Positions 17,773-27,035 of a stretch of DNA of 64,000 nt are shown here, one piece after another. Source of the DNA: Lachnospiraceae bacterium (GTDB lineage: Bacteria; Bacillota; Clostridia; Lachnospirales; Lachnospiraceae); assembly GCA_910573755.1 (NCBI GenBank), contig CAJTBO010000003.1, positions 237,208-301,207 on the forward strand, read 5' to 3'. The translations under genes and the position numbers were made by a program. The notes under the pieces are model-generated. The model searched no databases and was not told where the DNA came from. It saw nothing but the letters and a program-made list of their open reading frames with translations. Every line of letters starts with the position of its first letter. Positions within the stretch are counted from its first letter, which is position 1.

Positions 17773-18045
17773 CTATAAAACTCGTTGAGCTACAACCACA
17801 GTGTAGTTATCCGTGTCGTATGTAATTCCCGTTTCTTTCAAATTGTTTTTATGCTCAAAATGCTCTGCCTGGGGATTGCTTTTCACCCAGCCAAGCCGTA
17901 TGCTCGAAAGCCTGATGTCGGTCAGATAGCGGCACAGATCGTCAATAATGTTGCTTCCAATGCCAGTATTTTGAATCGATGCCGCTGTCATAAAAAAGCC
18001 TATGAAAGCAGTTTTTTCATCAGGGTATGCAATAATAAAATCCAT
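17773..18045 (-). pseudogene. C-terminal half of a GNAT acetyltransferase
   Basis: A 90-residue frame with the acetyl-CoA loop QNTGIGSNII and the C-terminal strand-helix of GNAT enzymes (RLGWVKSNPQAEHFEHKNNL), but no N-terminal half. A good ribosome site (AAGGAGGTAACACAA) sits upstream, yet its ATG leads to MDL and stop; the frame reopens at 18045. So this is a 5'-deleted remnant. Its end is duplicated at 15736-15771. Confidence 0.65.
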
Positions 18046-18071
18046 TACAGATCCATTTGTGTTACCTCCTT

Positions 18072-18085
18072 CAAACCGGAAGTTG
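18072..18085 (-). repeat. Post-stop tag copy
   Basis: CAACTTCCGGTTTG on the minus strand, 5 bases after the stop of the gene at 18091-18507, and directly followed by the AAGGAGG site of the GNAT remnant. It is identical to the tag at 11752-11765. Confidence 0.7.
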
Positions 18086-18090
18086 AGCTT

Positions 18091-18507
18091 TTATATATTT
18101 ACATCGAATACCGCCTTTATTTGCCCATCCTCTGTGAAAAACTCTATTTCAAACCAAAAATCCAACTCTTCTCCAAAACTCATTGGTCTGTAACACACCA
18201 CATCACTATTATCCGTTTCAAGCCTTGCTTCGTCCGTATCATCTATATCTTCCATACAGGATTTTTGGAAATGGTCTACCACAAACTCTTTATCTTCATA
18301 TTCTTCCCACATAGCCAATTGTTCAACCAACCACTTCCCAAATCCCAGGCAGGCATTTTCTGATGTCGGTTCTGCGTCAATAAAAGCGGCCCATGAAAGT
18401 TTTGGTGGAATGCTGGATACAAGTTTTGCGTATTCTTTGTCTGCAATCGTATCTACCATCAACTTAATCAATTCCTGTGCTTTTGTCTTAAACCCCGATT
18501 CTACCAT
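18091..18507 (-). CDS. Uncharacterised small immunity-array protein
   Basis: A 138-residue acidic protein. The N-terminal half is helical (FKTKAQELIKLMVDTIADK, then LSWAAFIDAEP). The C-terminal half ends in a strand-rich segment LDFWFEIEFFTEDGQIKAVFDV, a layout seen in several small immunity proteins. GGAGGAGAGATAAA precedes the ATG. It ends just before the repeated tag. The exact family is not known to me. Confidence 0.5.
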   Translation of the reverse strand: MVESGFKTKAQELIKLMVDTIADKEYAKLVSSIPPKLSWAAFIDAEPTSENACLGFGKWLVEQLAMWEEYEDKEFVVDHFQKSCMEDIDDTDEARLETDNSDVVCYRPMSFGEELDFWFEIEFFTEDGQIKAVFDVNI

Positions 18508-18547
18508 TTTATCTCTCCTCCTAAATTCAGATAGTTTGAAATACGAT

Positions 18548-18937
18548 TCACAATTCTTTTGCCAGACATAGTGTCAGCTCATCATCATTCCTGCAAACAA
18601 CATCTGTTTCACATACTTTTTCTTTATAATACACCCCTTTTCCATCAGGAATATAGCCTCTTTTTATATAGGATCTCCGGGCAGGTCCGTATGCAGGAAA
18701 AATATTTGTTATCGGTTCTGTCTTATGAGGGACAAGTAAATCCAGTGTTTTCATATTTCCCACTGCAAGAGCATCCAACATGTCAAGAAAAGCCGAATAA
18801 TGAGTTTCTCCACACATCAAAGCCCACAAACTTCTGAAACAATTGTTCACTATGCCGCTATCATAACAGCCAATTGTCACAGAAATGTCACAAGCGCAAG
18901 TTTTCTTAAAAATTTTACCCGTGAGAGCATTTGTCAA
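18548..18937 (-). pseudogene. Chimeric frame: repeated module joined to a GNAT C terminus
   Basis: A 129-residue frame. Its first part is IFKKTCACDISVTIGCYDSGIV, the repeated module. Its last 50 residues (PARRSYIKRGYIPDGKGVYY...ELTLCLAKEL) match the C terminus of GNAT enzymes such as the one at 15772-16288. The middle is unassigned. A normal acetyltransferase would need about 100 more residues and the CoA loop, so it is probably inactive. It shows directly that the module can be fused to unrelated gene ends. Confidence 0.6.
18854..18890 (-). repeat. Dispersed core repeat, copy 5
   Basis: The core TGACATTTCTGTGAC followed by AATTGGCTGTTATGATAG matches copies 3 and 4; it reads DISVTIGCYDSG. 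Homology to the longer module ends after about 40 bases. Confidence 0.7.
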
Positions 18938-19000
18938 GGGGGATTTCGCCCAAAAGATGAAATCCCCCGAAAAACTAAAATGATTCGCACTAAGTTCTTT

Positions 19001-19862
<862 letters not shown>

Positions 19863-20423
19863 ATGATAGAAGATGAAAAAATCATTGAAATGTTTTTTGG
19901 GCGTTCCGAACAGGGCATACGGGAGCTGGATATAAAATACGGTAAGGTTTGCCACAAGCTATCGTATAACATTGTAAACAGCAGGCAGGACGCGGAGGAA
20001 TGCGTTAATGACGCTTACTTAGGGGCGTGGAACGCAATCCCTCCAGCAAAGCCAAACCCGCTTTTGACCTATGTCTGTAAGATCGTTCGGAACATTTCAC
20101 TGAAAATCTATTACAGAAAGGAAGCAGCCAAACGAAACAGCACTTACACGATTGCTATGGAGGAGATCGAAGCCTGTATAGCAGACCCGAACACAGTGGA
20201 AGCCGAAGTTGAAGCCAGAGAGTTAGCCCGTATCATCGAAAGTTTTCTGGACACGCTGACTGTTGAAAACCGCGTTATCTTCATGCGCCGCTATTGGTTT
20301 TCCGATAGCTGTAAGGACATAGCCGAGTTTGTAGGGCTTACGGAGAAAAATATCTCTGTCCGGCTGACTCGTATCCGTCAGAAAATGAAAAGCTATTTAG
20401 CAGAAAGAGAGGTATTTGTATGA
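19863..20423 (+). CDS. RNA polymerase sigma factor, ECF type
   Basis: A 186-residue protein. The region 2 helices (about 20-75) contain the DAEECVNDAYLGAWNAIPP motif of sigma-70 ECF factors. Region 4 (about 125-180) has the helix-turn-helix DIAEFVGLTEKNISVRLTRIR. It directs RNA polymerase to a specific gene set. Its stop overlaps the next gene by 4 bases (ATGA type), so the sigma factor and its partner are translationally coupled. It is likely autoregulated, but the target promoter is not identifiable. It breaks the minus-strand array, so it may have come with its own module. Confidence 0.9.
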   Translation: MIEDEKIIEMFFGRSEQGIRELDIKYGKVCHKLSYNIVNSRQDAEECVNDAYLGAWNAIPPAKPNPLLTYVCKIVRNISLKIYYRKEAAKRNSTYTIAMEEIEACIADPNTVEAEVEARELARIIESFLDTLTVENRVIFMRRYWFSDSCKDIAEFVGLTEKNISVRLTRIRQKMKSYLAEREVFV

Positions 20424-21142
20424 ACTCAAAGAAGTTTTCCGAAGCCCTGAGCGAGCTTGACAGCAAGTATGTTGATGAAGCTATCAACTACAAAAAGAAA
20501 AGCAAAAAGCCCATTTGGATCAAGTGGGGAGCGATCGCGGCTTGTTTATGCCTTGTAGTCACTGGAATTGCCGTAAGCCAAATCCCCAATGTTTTCCCCG
20601 ACCACGGTGCAGGCATTGACCCGGGAGGAACGCATCCCGACGGGATAGACCCTGTAATTGCGTCCATAGCAGTATATCCCGCCACAGAAAGTATTGAAGA
20701 TGTCGCAAACGCTACGGTTGAAAGTATTGCGGAAGTGGACGCTTATGGCTTTGATACTTTGGGCGAATATTTACCAGCTTCTCTGCCGGATGGGTATCAT
20801 TTTGGGAAAGCAGATCTTTATGAAACCACAATGAAAGATGGTACGGTATATTATATGCTCCGTGTGCAATATACCACAGGCTATGGTACCCCACAGGGAA
20901 GTTCAGGAGAGGAAGTTGCTCCTGACCCCAATACTCTTGGCAATAGTTTGGTGGTCTTTATCATGAATTATAAACCAGAAGTGAAAAGAGAAATTTACGA
21001 ACCAACAGATATTATAGAAAGCAAACTTGAAGAAATTGGTGGTCTTACTTTCCATATTTCTTATGGCGACATCTATGTTGGGATTTCTCCCGATACAGCA
21101 ACTACCGACGATATTCTTGTAGTGGTAGATTCCATAAAGTAA
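20420..21142 (+). CDS. Membrane-anchored anti-sigma-like protein
   Basis: A 240-residue protein with a cytoplasmic N terminus (1-33, LSELDSKYVDEAINYKKK), one membrane helix (about 35-53, WGAIAACLCLVVTGIAV), and an external domain of about 185 residues. The overlap with an ECF sigma gene and this topology match anti-sigma regulators of Firmicutes, which bind the sigma factor until an envelope signal arrives. No metal-binding zinc motif (HxxxCxxC) is present. A strong hairpin (21156-21186) follows the stop. Confidence 0.75.
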   Translation: MNSKKFSEALSELDSKYVDEAINYKKKSKKPIWIKWGAIAACLCLVVTGIAVSQIPNVFPDHGAGIDPGGTHPDGIDPVIASIAVYPATESIEDVANATVESIAEVDAYGFDTLGEYLPASLPDGYHFGKADLYETTMKDGTVYYMLRVQYTTGYGTPQGSSGEEVAPDPNTLGNSLVVFIMNYKPEVKREIYEPTDIIESKLEEIGGLTFHISYGDIYVGISPDTATTDDILVVVDSIK

Positions 21143-21155
21143 AAGAATCATAACC

Positions 21156-21186
21156 AAAGGGCAGCCGAGAAAATCGGTTGCCCTTT
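21156..21186. terminator. Bidirectional terminator between the anti-sigma and kinase genes
   Basis: 13-bp stem AAAGGGCAGCCGA with one G-T wobble against TCGGTTGCCCTTT, loop of 5, then TTTT in the plus direction and A-rich sequence in the other. It lies between convergent genes. Confidence 0.8.
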
Positions 21187-21191
21187 TCCAT

Positions 21192-22223
21192 TCATCCATG
21201 AGGCAGAAATATGGAAAAAGTTGAGCCATCCCCCACCTTCGAAGCAACCTTGATGTAGCCCCCCTGCATGGTGACGATCTCGCGGGCAAGGTACAATCCT
21301 ATGCCGATGCCCTCAATGTCGTGTACTTCTTCTTCCCGGTAAAAGCGTTTGAAGATCATCCCCCGTCTGCCCTCAGCTATCCCTTTGCCGCTGTCAGTTA
21401 TATCTACTTTTACATAGAACTCCCAACTTTGAACAGAAACCTGAATATCTCCGCCTGCCGGGGTGTACTTCACCGCATTGTCCAGGATGTTGAACAGGGC
21501 TTCACTTGTCCATTTCCTGTCGTGGGCCAGCACGATATCTGCCGGACAAGCTATGCTGACATGAATATTCTTCCTTTCAGCGTTCAGCAGAATGCCGCCC
21601 AACGCTGCCGCCAGAGTATCATAAAGAGGCTGCATCTTTCTATCCAGTGAAATGACGCCGGTTTCCAGACGGGAGGTTTTTATCATAGCCTGCATGAGAA
21701 AGTCCAGCTTTTCGAGCTGGCCGCCGGATGCCACTAAAAACTCCTGCCGTTTTTCCTCCGGCACAGGTTGTTCCAGCAACGTGGCATTCACCATCTGGAG
21801 ATTGGCAATGGGCGTTTTCACCTGATGGGATATGTCGGAAATCAATTCCTGCAGGTTGGCACGTTCTTTTGCTATGCTCTCCTGATTCTCCCGCAGGACT
21901 TCATACAGGCGCGTCAGCCGGTGATTGATTTTGTAAAACAGATTTTCTTCCTCATAGCTTTGCCGCGGTGCAGCCGATCCATTCAGCATATTATCCATTG
22001 TCCGACACAGGTCGTCCGAGAATAAAACCAGTTTGTGGCGGAGAAAGGTCACAAAAGCGGCAACACCGGCAAATACCGGCACAACGAACAGTAACTCCAG
22101 CCACACGACCGTCAGATTTTTTGTTAAGAGAAACGCCGCGATGATAGCAGCAATAGAGATTATGCCTAAAAAAGCAGCACAAAGCGCACAGGCGCGGTTG
22201 ATGGAAAGTTTGTCAGCATTCAC
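21192..22223 (-). CDS. Sensor histidine kinase
   Basis: A 343-residue kinase with two helices near the N terminus (about 10-55) and a very short extracytoplasmic loop. The phosphoacceptor motif is DISHQVKTPIANL; the ATPase domain has DNAVKYTPAGG and the G-box GIGIGLYLAREIV. The start is taken as the GTG at 22223, because GGAGG lies 8 bases upstream and the GTGA overlap couples it to the regulator stop; an earlier GTG at 22244 is less well placed. It forms a pair with the regulator encoded upstream. No transporter is adjacent, so the target genes are unknown. Confidence 0.9.
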   Translation of the reverse strand: MNADKLSINRACALCAAFLGIISIAAIIAAFLLTKNLTVVWLELLFVVPVFAGVAAFVTFLRHKLVLFSDDLCRTMDNMLNGSAAPRQSYEEENLFYKINHRLTRLYEVLRENQESIAKERANLQELISDISHQVKTPIANLQMVNATLLEQPVPEEKRQEFLVASGGQLEKLDFLMQAMIKTSRLETGVISLDRKMQPLYDTLAAALGGILLNAERKNIHVSIACPADIVLAHDRKWTSEALFNILDNAVKYTPAGGDIQVSVQSWEFYVKVDITDSGKGIAEGRRGMIFKRFYREEEVHDIEGIGIGLYLAREIVTMQGGYIKVASKVGDGSTFSIFLPHG

Positions 22224-22903
22224 TTTTTCTGCCCTCCGATCCACATATAGCCCATGCCATAGACAGTTTTGATATACTGCAGGCCGTTTATCTCAATCTT
22301 TCCCCGGATACGGCTGATCGCAACGGTCAAAGCGTGTTCATCCACAAAGTTTTCGTCTGCGTCCCACAGTTTTTTAAGAAGCACCTGTCTTGTCAAAACG
22401 ATCTGCGGATTTCTCACCAACACCTTTAGCAAGCGGTATTCCATTGGCGTGAAAATAATCGGTTCGCCTGCGAGAGCGGCGGTCAGTTCCGAAAAATTGA
22501 TGGACAGCGTACCGTCCGTATAGCAATCGCCGCCAGTCTGCTTTTGGATGCGTGCCAGCAGTGCCGAAACCTTTTTGCGGAATACGCTGATGGGAAACGG
22601 CTTTGTTACATAATCATCCGCCCCCAGCTCAAAGCCTTTCAGCATATCGCTCTCCATATCGTTTGCCGTCAGAAAAATCACCGAAGTATCGGGTCGGCGT
22701 TCCTTGATTTTCTCACATAGGTCAAATCCGTTCCCATCAGGCAGGTTGATATCCAGGATGATTAAGTCATAATCCTGTGCCTCGCAGAAAGATACTGCTG
22801 CTGTCTTTGTCATAGCAGCATCTACAGTATAACCGGCAGCGGAAAGATTGTAGCAAAGTGTATTGTTCAAAAGGTGGTCATCCTCAACTACTAACAGCCG
22901 CAT
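22220..22903 (-). CDS. Response regulator, OmpR/PhoB family
   Basis: A 227-residue regulator. D51 in ILDINLP is the phosphoacceptor, K in KPFPISVFRKK the conserved lysine. The C-terminal winged helix ends in ISRIRGKIE and YGMGYMW. The start at 22903 is supported by GAAAGGAAGTGAAGTC; the longer open reading to 23179 has no site. The stop overlaps the kinase start (GTGA). Confidence 0.93.
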   Translation of the reverse strand: MRLLVVEDDHLLNNTLCYNLSAAGYTVDAAMTKTAAVSFCEAQDYDLIILDINLPDGNGFDLCEKIKERRPDTSVIFLTANDMESDMLKGFELGADDYVTKPFPISVFRKKVSALLARIQKQTGGDCYTDGTLSINFSELTAALAGEPIIFTPMEYRLLKVLVRNPQIVLTRQVLLKKLWDADENFVDEHALTVAISRIRGKIEINGLQYIKTVYGMGYMWIGGQKK

Positions 22904-23184
22904 GACTTCACTTCCTTTCTCCATATAGGGTAACATGAAAATGTGATAAAAGTCAGAAGTATTCCTAAACTTCCGGTAAAAAAATTCAAGAGCAGAGGAG
23001 GTGTCAAAAGTTTTAGGCGTATCAGGAAATACCGTTGCTGAAGTACAGGCGTTATTCCTGCAACCGGACAAATCACGGAAAAATTTTTCTCCTTTTTCGG
23101 AAAAGTGTTCCCAACGCTGAAAAGTTGAACTATAAGAATATTTTTGTATAGGATTATTTAATTTACACTTATTTGACAATTCTT

Positions 23185-23197
23185 CAAACCGGAATTG
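23185..23197 (-). repeat. Post-stop tag copy
   Basis: CAATTCCGGTTTG on the minus strand begins at the base after the stop codon of the 23198-23701 gene. It differs from the 11752 tag by one base. Confidence 0.65.
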
Positions 23198-23701
23198 TTA
23201 TTGCTCCTGTATCCAATCGATTCCCGGATAAAGCGCTCCTGTCCGAATAAAAAACTCCACTGCTTTCACACCGCTTTCCATATCCGAGATAGCATGAATT
23301 TTGGGAATCATGTACTGACCGCCGCTCAGAAGTTCTGTCCATACACCCTTGTCAGAATAATCAAATTCCACTATTTGCGCATCAGTAGAAGCGTATTCAG
23401 GATTGTATGAAAAAATATATACGTCCTCCTTGCCCTTTTCGTAAAGCCTGAAGCGAGCCAAATACAGCCATTCCCCGTCTGAGAGCACTTCCATCCAGTC
23501 GGTTTCTCCGTCAGGGTCTAAAAACAAACAAACATTGATACCTTTATAAACTTCCTTTAATATTTTAGAGATGATCTCCGGTGTGATTTCATCTTCTGTG
23601 TATGCCGCTCTGGAATTATAATAATCAATATATTTTACTGCAACCGCATTCGGATCAAATGAGGGAATCGTTTCTTGTTTAGGAATAATTTTAGGTTTCA
23701 C
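23198..23701 (-). CDS. Uncharacterised immunity-array protein
   Basis: A 167-residue acidic soluble protein starting with GTG at 23701 after AAGGAGAGAAGGCTT. It has a beta-rich core (VCLFLDPDGETDWMEVLSDGEWLYLARF) and a C terminus SGVKAVEFFIRTGALYPGIDW, reminiscent of small immunity proteins but not matched to a named family. The last gene of the array, it carries the same tag directly after its stop as genes 5-11 kb away. Confidence 0.5.
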   Translation of the reverse strand: MKPKIIPKQETIPSFDPNAVAVKYIDYYNSRAAYTEDEITPEIISKILKEVYKGINVCLFLDPDGETDWMEVLSDGEWLYLARFRLYEKGKEDVYIFSYNPEYASTDAQIVEFDYSDKGVWTELLSGGQYMIPKIHAISDMESGVKAVEFFIRTGALYPGIDWIQEQ

Positions 23702-24104
23702 AAGCCTTCTCTCCTTCTATTTTATGCAGATTCGAGTTTATATATTTAATTATAAAATATGTGTCTGCTGCTTGCAATATATATTTACATGCTCGTTTAC
23801 ATGCTCGTTTTCAGCGGGTACACAATTCCGAAAAGGGTGAATTTTTTCGGCTTTTTATCGTGGCTAGTTCTCCGTTCTTTGACAACTGAAGAACATACAT
23901 CGATTAAGAGGAAAAGCAAACGCCCGTACTAACCTTGTTCTGAAAAAGGGTTGCTATTAGCAGCTGATTTCTGCTAATTCTGCAATTAGCAGATTATTAG
24001 CAACAGCTCTGAAAGTATAATTTAGTGTTCGATTCCCTGTTAGCAATGAATGATAATAAATATTCAAAAAACCGAGTCCTCCGACTTCAGGTTTTCTCTT
24101 AAGA
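23702..24104. other. Gene-free stretch with nested inverted repeats
   Basis: About 400 bases with no gene. Around 23951-24004 there is TTGCTATTAG...TAGCAA with an inner perfect stem CTGCTAATT (23971-23979) and AATTAGCAG (23984-23992) around a 4-base loop. A weaker stem-loop followed by TTTTTT in minus-strand direction lies at about 24066-24095 (arms AGTC/GACT plus ACC/GGT) and may be a backup terminator. Confidence 0.5.
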
Positions 24105-24147
24105 TAAAAAAGAAAAGCATTGAAAAATCCAGTGTTTTCAATGCTTT
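24105..24147 (-). terminator. Strong terminator downstream of the tRNA-Arg gene
   Basis: Perfect 13-bp stem (AAAGCATTGAAAA and its complement, 24114-24126 and 24135-24147) with an 8-base loop, followed on the minus strand by TTTTCTTTTTTATC. It lies directly after the tRNA 3' end. Confidence 0.9.
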
Positions 24148-24151
24148 GAGG

Positions 24152-24225
<74 letters not shown>

Positions 24226-24473
24226 TTGTATGAAAAACTTGCTAATAGGCAAGTGATTCAGCTATGAAATTGTTGATTCTACGTTGCTCTGGCAAACGAA
24301 CACCTACCACTTAGGAGGCGATCGCTCTATCCAACTGAGCTACGAGGACTTGTATGAAAAACCTGCTAATAAGCAAGTCATTCAGCTATGAAATTGTCGA
24401 TTTTACGTTGCTCCGGCAATCAAATATCTACCGCATAGGCGGCGTGTGCTCTATCCCGCTGAACTACAGAAAC
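24226..24473 (-). repeat. Two degenerate tRNA-Arg-like copies at a 124-bp period
   Basis: Copies with 5' ends at 24349 and 24473 lie exactly 124 bases apart and 124 bases from the intact tRNA 5' end (24225). Copy 2 keeps the first about 40 bases (through anticodon loop CTCCTAA). Copy 3 keeps a more diverged version starting GTTTCTG. In both, the 3' half is replaced by a shared linker with GCCAGAGCAACG or GCCGGAGCAACG and a small ACTTGC-loop-GCAAGT hairpin with T5. They cannot fold a complete acceptor stem and are not functional tRNAs. Confidence 0.8.
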
Positions 24474-24540
24474 AATTTTCATATTAAAAATTTCCCTGCC
24501 AATTAGTGTAACACAAAAGAAGCGCGAAGGCAATAAAAAA

Positions 24541-26028
24541 TTATCGGCGTCTTCTTTTTCGTTTGCGTCTGGCAGCCCGGCGCTCCTGGCGTTTCAGGCG
24601 TTTATCACGGCGGAGCTGTTTTTTCCGGCTGCGTTCATGCCGGTAATCCTGCCTGCTGTAAAAAACGGAATGCAGGATCAGGAAAAAGATCATAACGGCG
24701 GCAACGGCGGAAATAATGATGATAAGCATTTTGATATTGATAAAGATCACATTATCAGGCCTGCCGGTCACAGGCTCGTCATCACTGCTGAAATCATAGG
24801 TATGCGTATTCTGGGAGGAAAAAACGATCTTCCCGGAACCGATCAGCGTATCATGATAATAATAGGAGATTTCCGCAATCTCATTTTGCTGCAGGTCTGC
24901 AGCTTCATAGTCGATCTTTGAAGTAAGGTCGTCAAATCTTGCCATATTCGGCAGCACAACATATCCGCCGGGCGCAATGGAGAGAATAGGTGAAGAATCT
25001 CCGAAAATATCGTTCCCGGTATAGAAAAAGTTGGAATTGTTGATGATATGCCTGACATCGTTATCCTCAATATTTGATTTTACAAAGTTCTGATACCCAT
25101 AGTCAAACAGCGTCATGGTATCTTCAAACTGCGCAGGCGCCTCCTCCTTCATGACAACGCAGATCAGGCGCATACCCGCCTGTTCACAGCCGGTAACAAG
25201 GGTCTGCCCGGCTTCATCGGTATAACCGGTCTTGCCGCCGATAACGCCGTCATAAGAAAATTCTCCGTTGATCAGACGGTGTTTGTTGGTCTTATAAAAG
25301 TCATCGGGCTGTCCGGCGGAAGGGGTAAAGTGGTAGGACGGCGTATTGCCGATCCGGCGTAAAACATCATTCTGAAAATAAGCCCTTGCGATCAGGGCAA
25401 GGTCATAGGCGCTGGTATAGTGATCATCCACATGAAGCCCGTTTGCATTGACAAAATGGGTGTTTTCACATCCCAGCTCCGCCGCCCTCTGATTCATCAT
25501 TTCGGCAAAACCATCTAAGGATCCCGCCACATGTTCCGCCACGGCATTTGCCACTTCGTTGGCGGAAGCCACCATAATACCGTAAAGACATTCTTCCATC
25601 GTCAGATATTCTCCGGCATCCATGCCCATATTGGAGCCGTCAACGGGAACGGAACTGACTGCTTCATAGGAAAAATCCACGGTTTCGTTCATGGCAGATT
25701 GCTCCACTGCGATCAGGCAGGTCAGCATCTTCGTGGTACTGGCGGGGTAAAGTTCCTTATGGATATTTTTGGCGTATAAGATAGTTCCGGTGTCGGCTTC
25801 CATTAAAATGGCGGATTCCGCCGTAATAGCAGGGCCTTTCGGCCAGTAGGGCAGATTGTTTGTGTCGACAGGAAGTAAAAGGCGCTCCCGGGCTGCCTGT
25901 CCCACTTCGCTTAAGGGCTCGTCGTCAGGGGCTGCAGATACAGGAAAAGAGGCCTGCATCAAAACAGATACAGACAATAAAGCGGTAATAATATATAAAA
26001 AAAAATGTTTTTTCTTTTGAAAATTCAT
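24541..26028 (-). CDS. D-alanyl-D-alanine carboxypeptidase (PBP5-type)
   Basis: A 495-residue penicillin-binding protein that trims the terminal D-alanine from peptidoglycan side chains outside the membrane. A signal peptide covers residues 1-33. Catalytic motifs are S97-x-x-K100 (ASTTK), S155-A-N157 and K266-T-G268. A beta-sheet domain follows (about 340-410), then a C-terminal membrane helix (about 430-455) and an extremely basic tail (RRKRKRRRR), rather than the amphipathic anchor of E. coli PBP5. The site before ATG 26028 (GGAG, 12 bases away) is poorly spaced. The gene is divergent from trmB. Confidence 0.92.
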   Translation of the reverse strand: MNFQKKKHFFLYIITALLSVSVLMQASFPVSAAPDDEPLSEVGQAARERLLLPVDTNNLPYWPKGPAITAESAILMEADTGTILYAKNIHKELYPASTTKMLTCLIAVEQSAMNETVDFSYEAVSSVPVDGSNMGMDAGEYLTMEECLYGIMVASANEVANAVAEHVAGSLDGFAEMMNQRAAELGCENTHFVNANGLHVDDHYTSAYDLALIARAYFQNDVLRRIGNTPSYHFTPSAGQPDDFYKTNKHRLINGEFSYDGVIGGKTGYTDEAGQTLVTGCEQAGMRLICVVMKEEAPAQFEDTMTLFDYGYQNFVKSNIEDNDVRHIINNSNFFYTGNDIFGDSSPILSIAPGGYVVLPNMARFDDLTSKIDYEAADLQQNEIAEISYYYHDTLIGSGKIVFSSQNTHTYDFSSDDEPVTGRPDNVIFINIKMLIIIISAVAAVMIFFLILHSVFYSRQDYRHERSRKKQLRRDKRLKRQERRAARRKRKRRRR

Positions 26029-26114
26029 AGAAGAGTCTGTTCTCCGTCATCGTATCATTGAAACTAAAAACCGGTATTTTCCATCCGGACAGACTTCCGG
26101 CTGCATATAAATAA

Positions 26115-26205
26115 CGGCATTAGATCATGAATCTGCGATTCATGATCGCCATTCGCCGCTCGCCGAATGAGTGAGCTCATTCTTTGCGTTAACGCTCATT
26201 ATATC
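26115..26205. other. Row of hairpins in the dac-trmB intergenic region
   Basis: Consecutive perfect inverted repeats: GATCATGAATC / GATTCATGATC (26123-26147, loop TGC), CATTCG / CGAATG (about 26149-26169), AATGAG / CTCATT (about 26166-26183) and the palindrome GCGTTAACGC. No T-run follows. Role unknown: possibly a structured 5' leader of dac transcripts or a palindromic repeat element. Confidence 0.6.
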
Positions 26206-26237
26206 ATAAGCCCGGTCTTTTTTCTATAAACTTGAGA

Positions 26238-26265
26238 TTGATTTTTCTGTGAAAAAGAGTACAAT
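26238..26265 (+). promoter_or_regulatory. Candidate promoter of trmB
   Basis: TTGATT (26238-26243), a 16-base spacer and TACAAT (26260-26265) fit a sigma-A promoter, 50 bases before the trmB ATG. Confidence 0.5.
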
Positions 26266-26315
26266 AGGGAAGAAAATTAAGTTTTTATAAATTTTTAATA
26301 AGAAGGAGAAATTTT

Positions 26316-26960
26316 ATGCGCCTGCGAAATATCCCCGGCTCAAGAGAAGCGATCGGTGCCTGCGAATATGTGGTTCCGGAGGAGAGCGAGTGTGCCGGAA
26401 AATGGCATGAGATCTTCGGCAATGAAAATGAGATCCATACGGAGGTCGGTACGGGAAAAGGAAGGTTTTTGATGGAACTGGCCAAGGCGCATCCGGAGAT
26501 CAACTATGTCGGAATCGAAAAATATTCCAGCGTACTTCTGCGCGCCGTCCAGAAAATGGAAGAGAATCCGCTTTCGAATGTCAGGTTTATCCGCATGGAG
26601 GCGGAACATATCCTGCGGTATTTTGCAAAGGGCGAGGTTGGCCGGGTCTATCTGAACTTTTCCGATCCCTGGCCTAAAGAGCGCCATGCCAAAAGACGCC
26701 TCGTATCCCGGGAATTTCTGGATCGCTACAGAATACTCTTGACGCCGCAGGGGCACCTGGAATTCAAAACCGACAATAAAGACCTGTTTGATTTCGGCGT
26801 GGAAGAAACCGAACCCGCCCGTTGGGAGATAAAAGAGATTACCTACGATCTGCATCATGATGAAAAGATGAATCAGGGCAACATTATGACAGAATATGAA
26901 GAAAGATTTTCCTCAAAGGGAAATCCGATATATAAGTACATTATCCGGCCTTGTAATTGA
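26316..26960 (+). CDS. trmB: tRNA (guanine-N7-)-methyltransferase
   Basis: A 214-residue enzyme that methylates G46 of tRNAs using S-adenosylmethionine. The SAM-binding segment is EVGTGKGRFLMELA (about 48-61). The acidic motif VGIEKYSSVLLRA follows, then the signature FSDPWPKERHAKRRL (about 118-132), diagnostic for TrmB, and EFKTDNKDLFDF near the C terminus. AGAAGGAGAAATTTT precedes the ATG. Length is normal for the family. It may be cotranscribed with the antiporter genes 75 bases downstream. Confidence 0.96.
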   Translation: MRLRNIPGSREAIGACEYVVPEESECAGKWHEIFGNENEIHTEVGTGKGRFLMELAKAHPEINYVGIEKYSSVLLRAVQKMEENPLSNVRFIRMEAEHILRYFAKGEVGRVYLNFSDPWPKERHAKRRLVSREFLDRYRILLTPQGHLEFKTDNKDLFDFGVEETEPARWEIKEITYDLHHDEKMNQGNIMTEYEERFSSKGNPIYKYIIRPCN

Positions 26961-27035
26961 CCGTGCGCCGCAGCTTTACTATTTTGCAGCCGGTATCTGC
27001 TTTGTGAAGGCGGATTATAAAAACAGGAGAAAAGC

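Noticed and set aside
11086..18937. Integron cassette array with attC sites
   Set aside because: Gene size and tags are suggestive, but the tag lacks the GTTRRRY/RYYYAAC ends and imperfect palindrome of attC and no integrase is present. Kept only as a recombining mosaic.
24226..24473. Three functional tRNA genes
   Set aside because: Only the first copy (24152-24225) can form a complete acceptor stem and T arm; the other two have lost their 3' halves.
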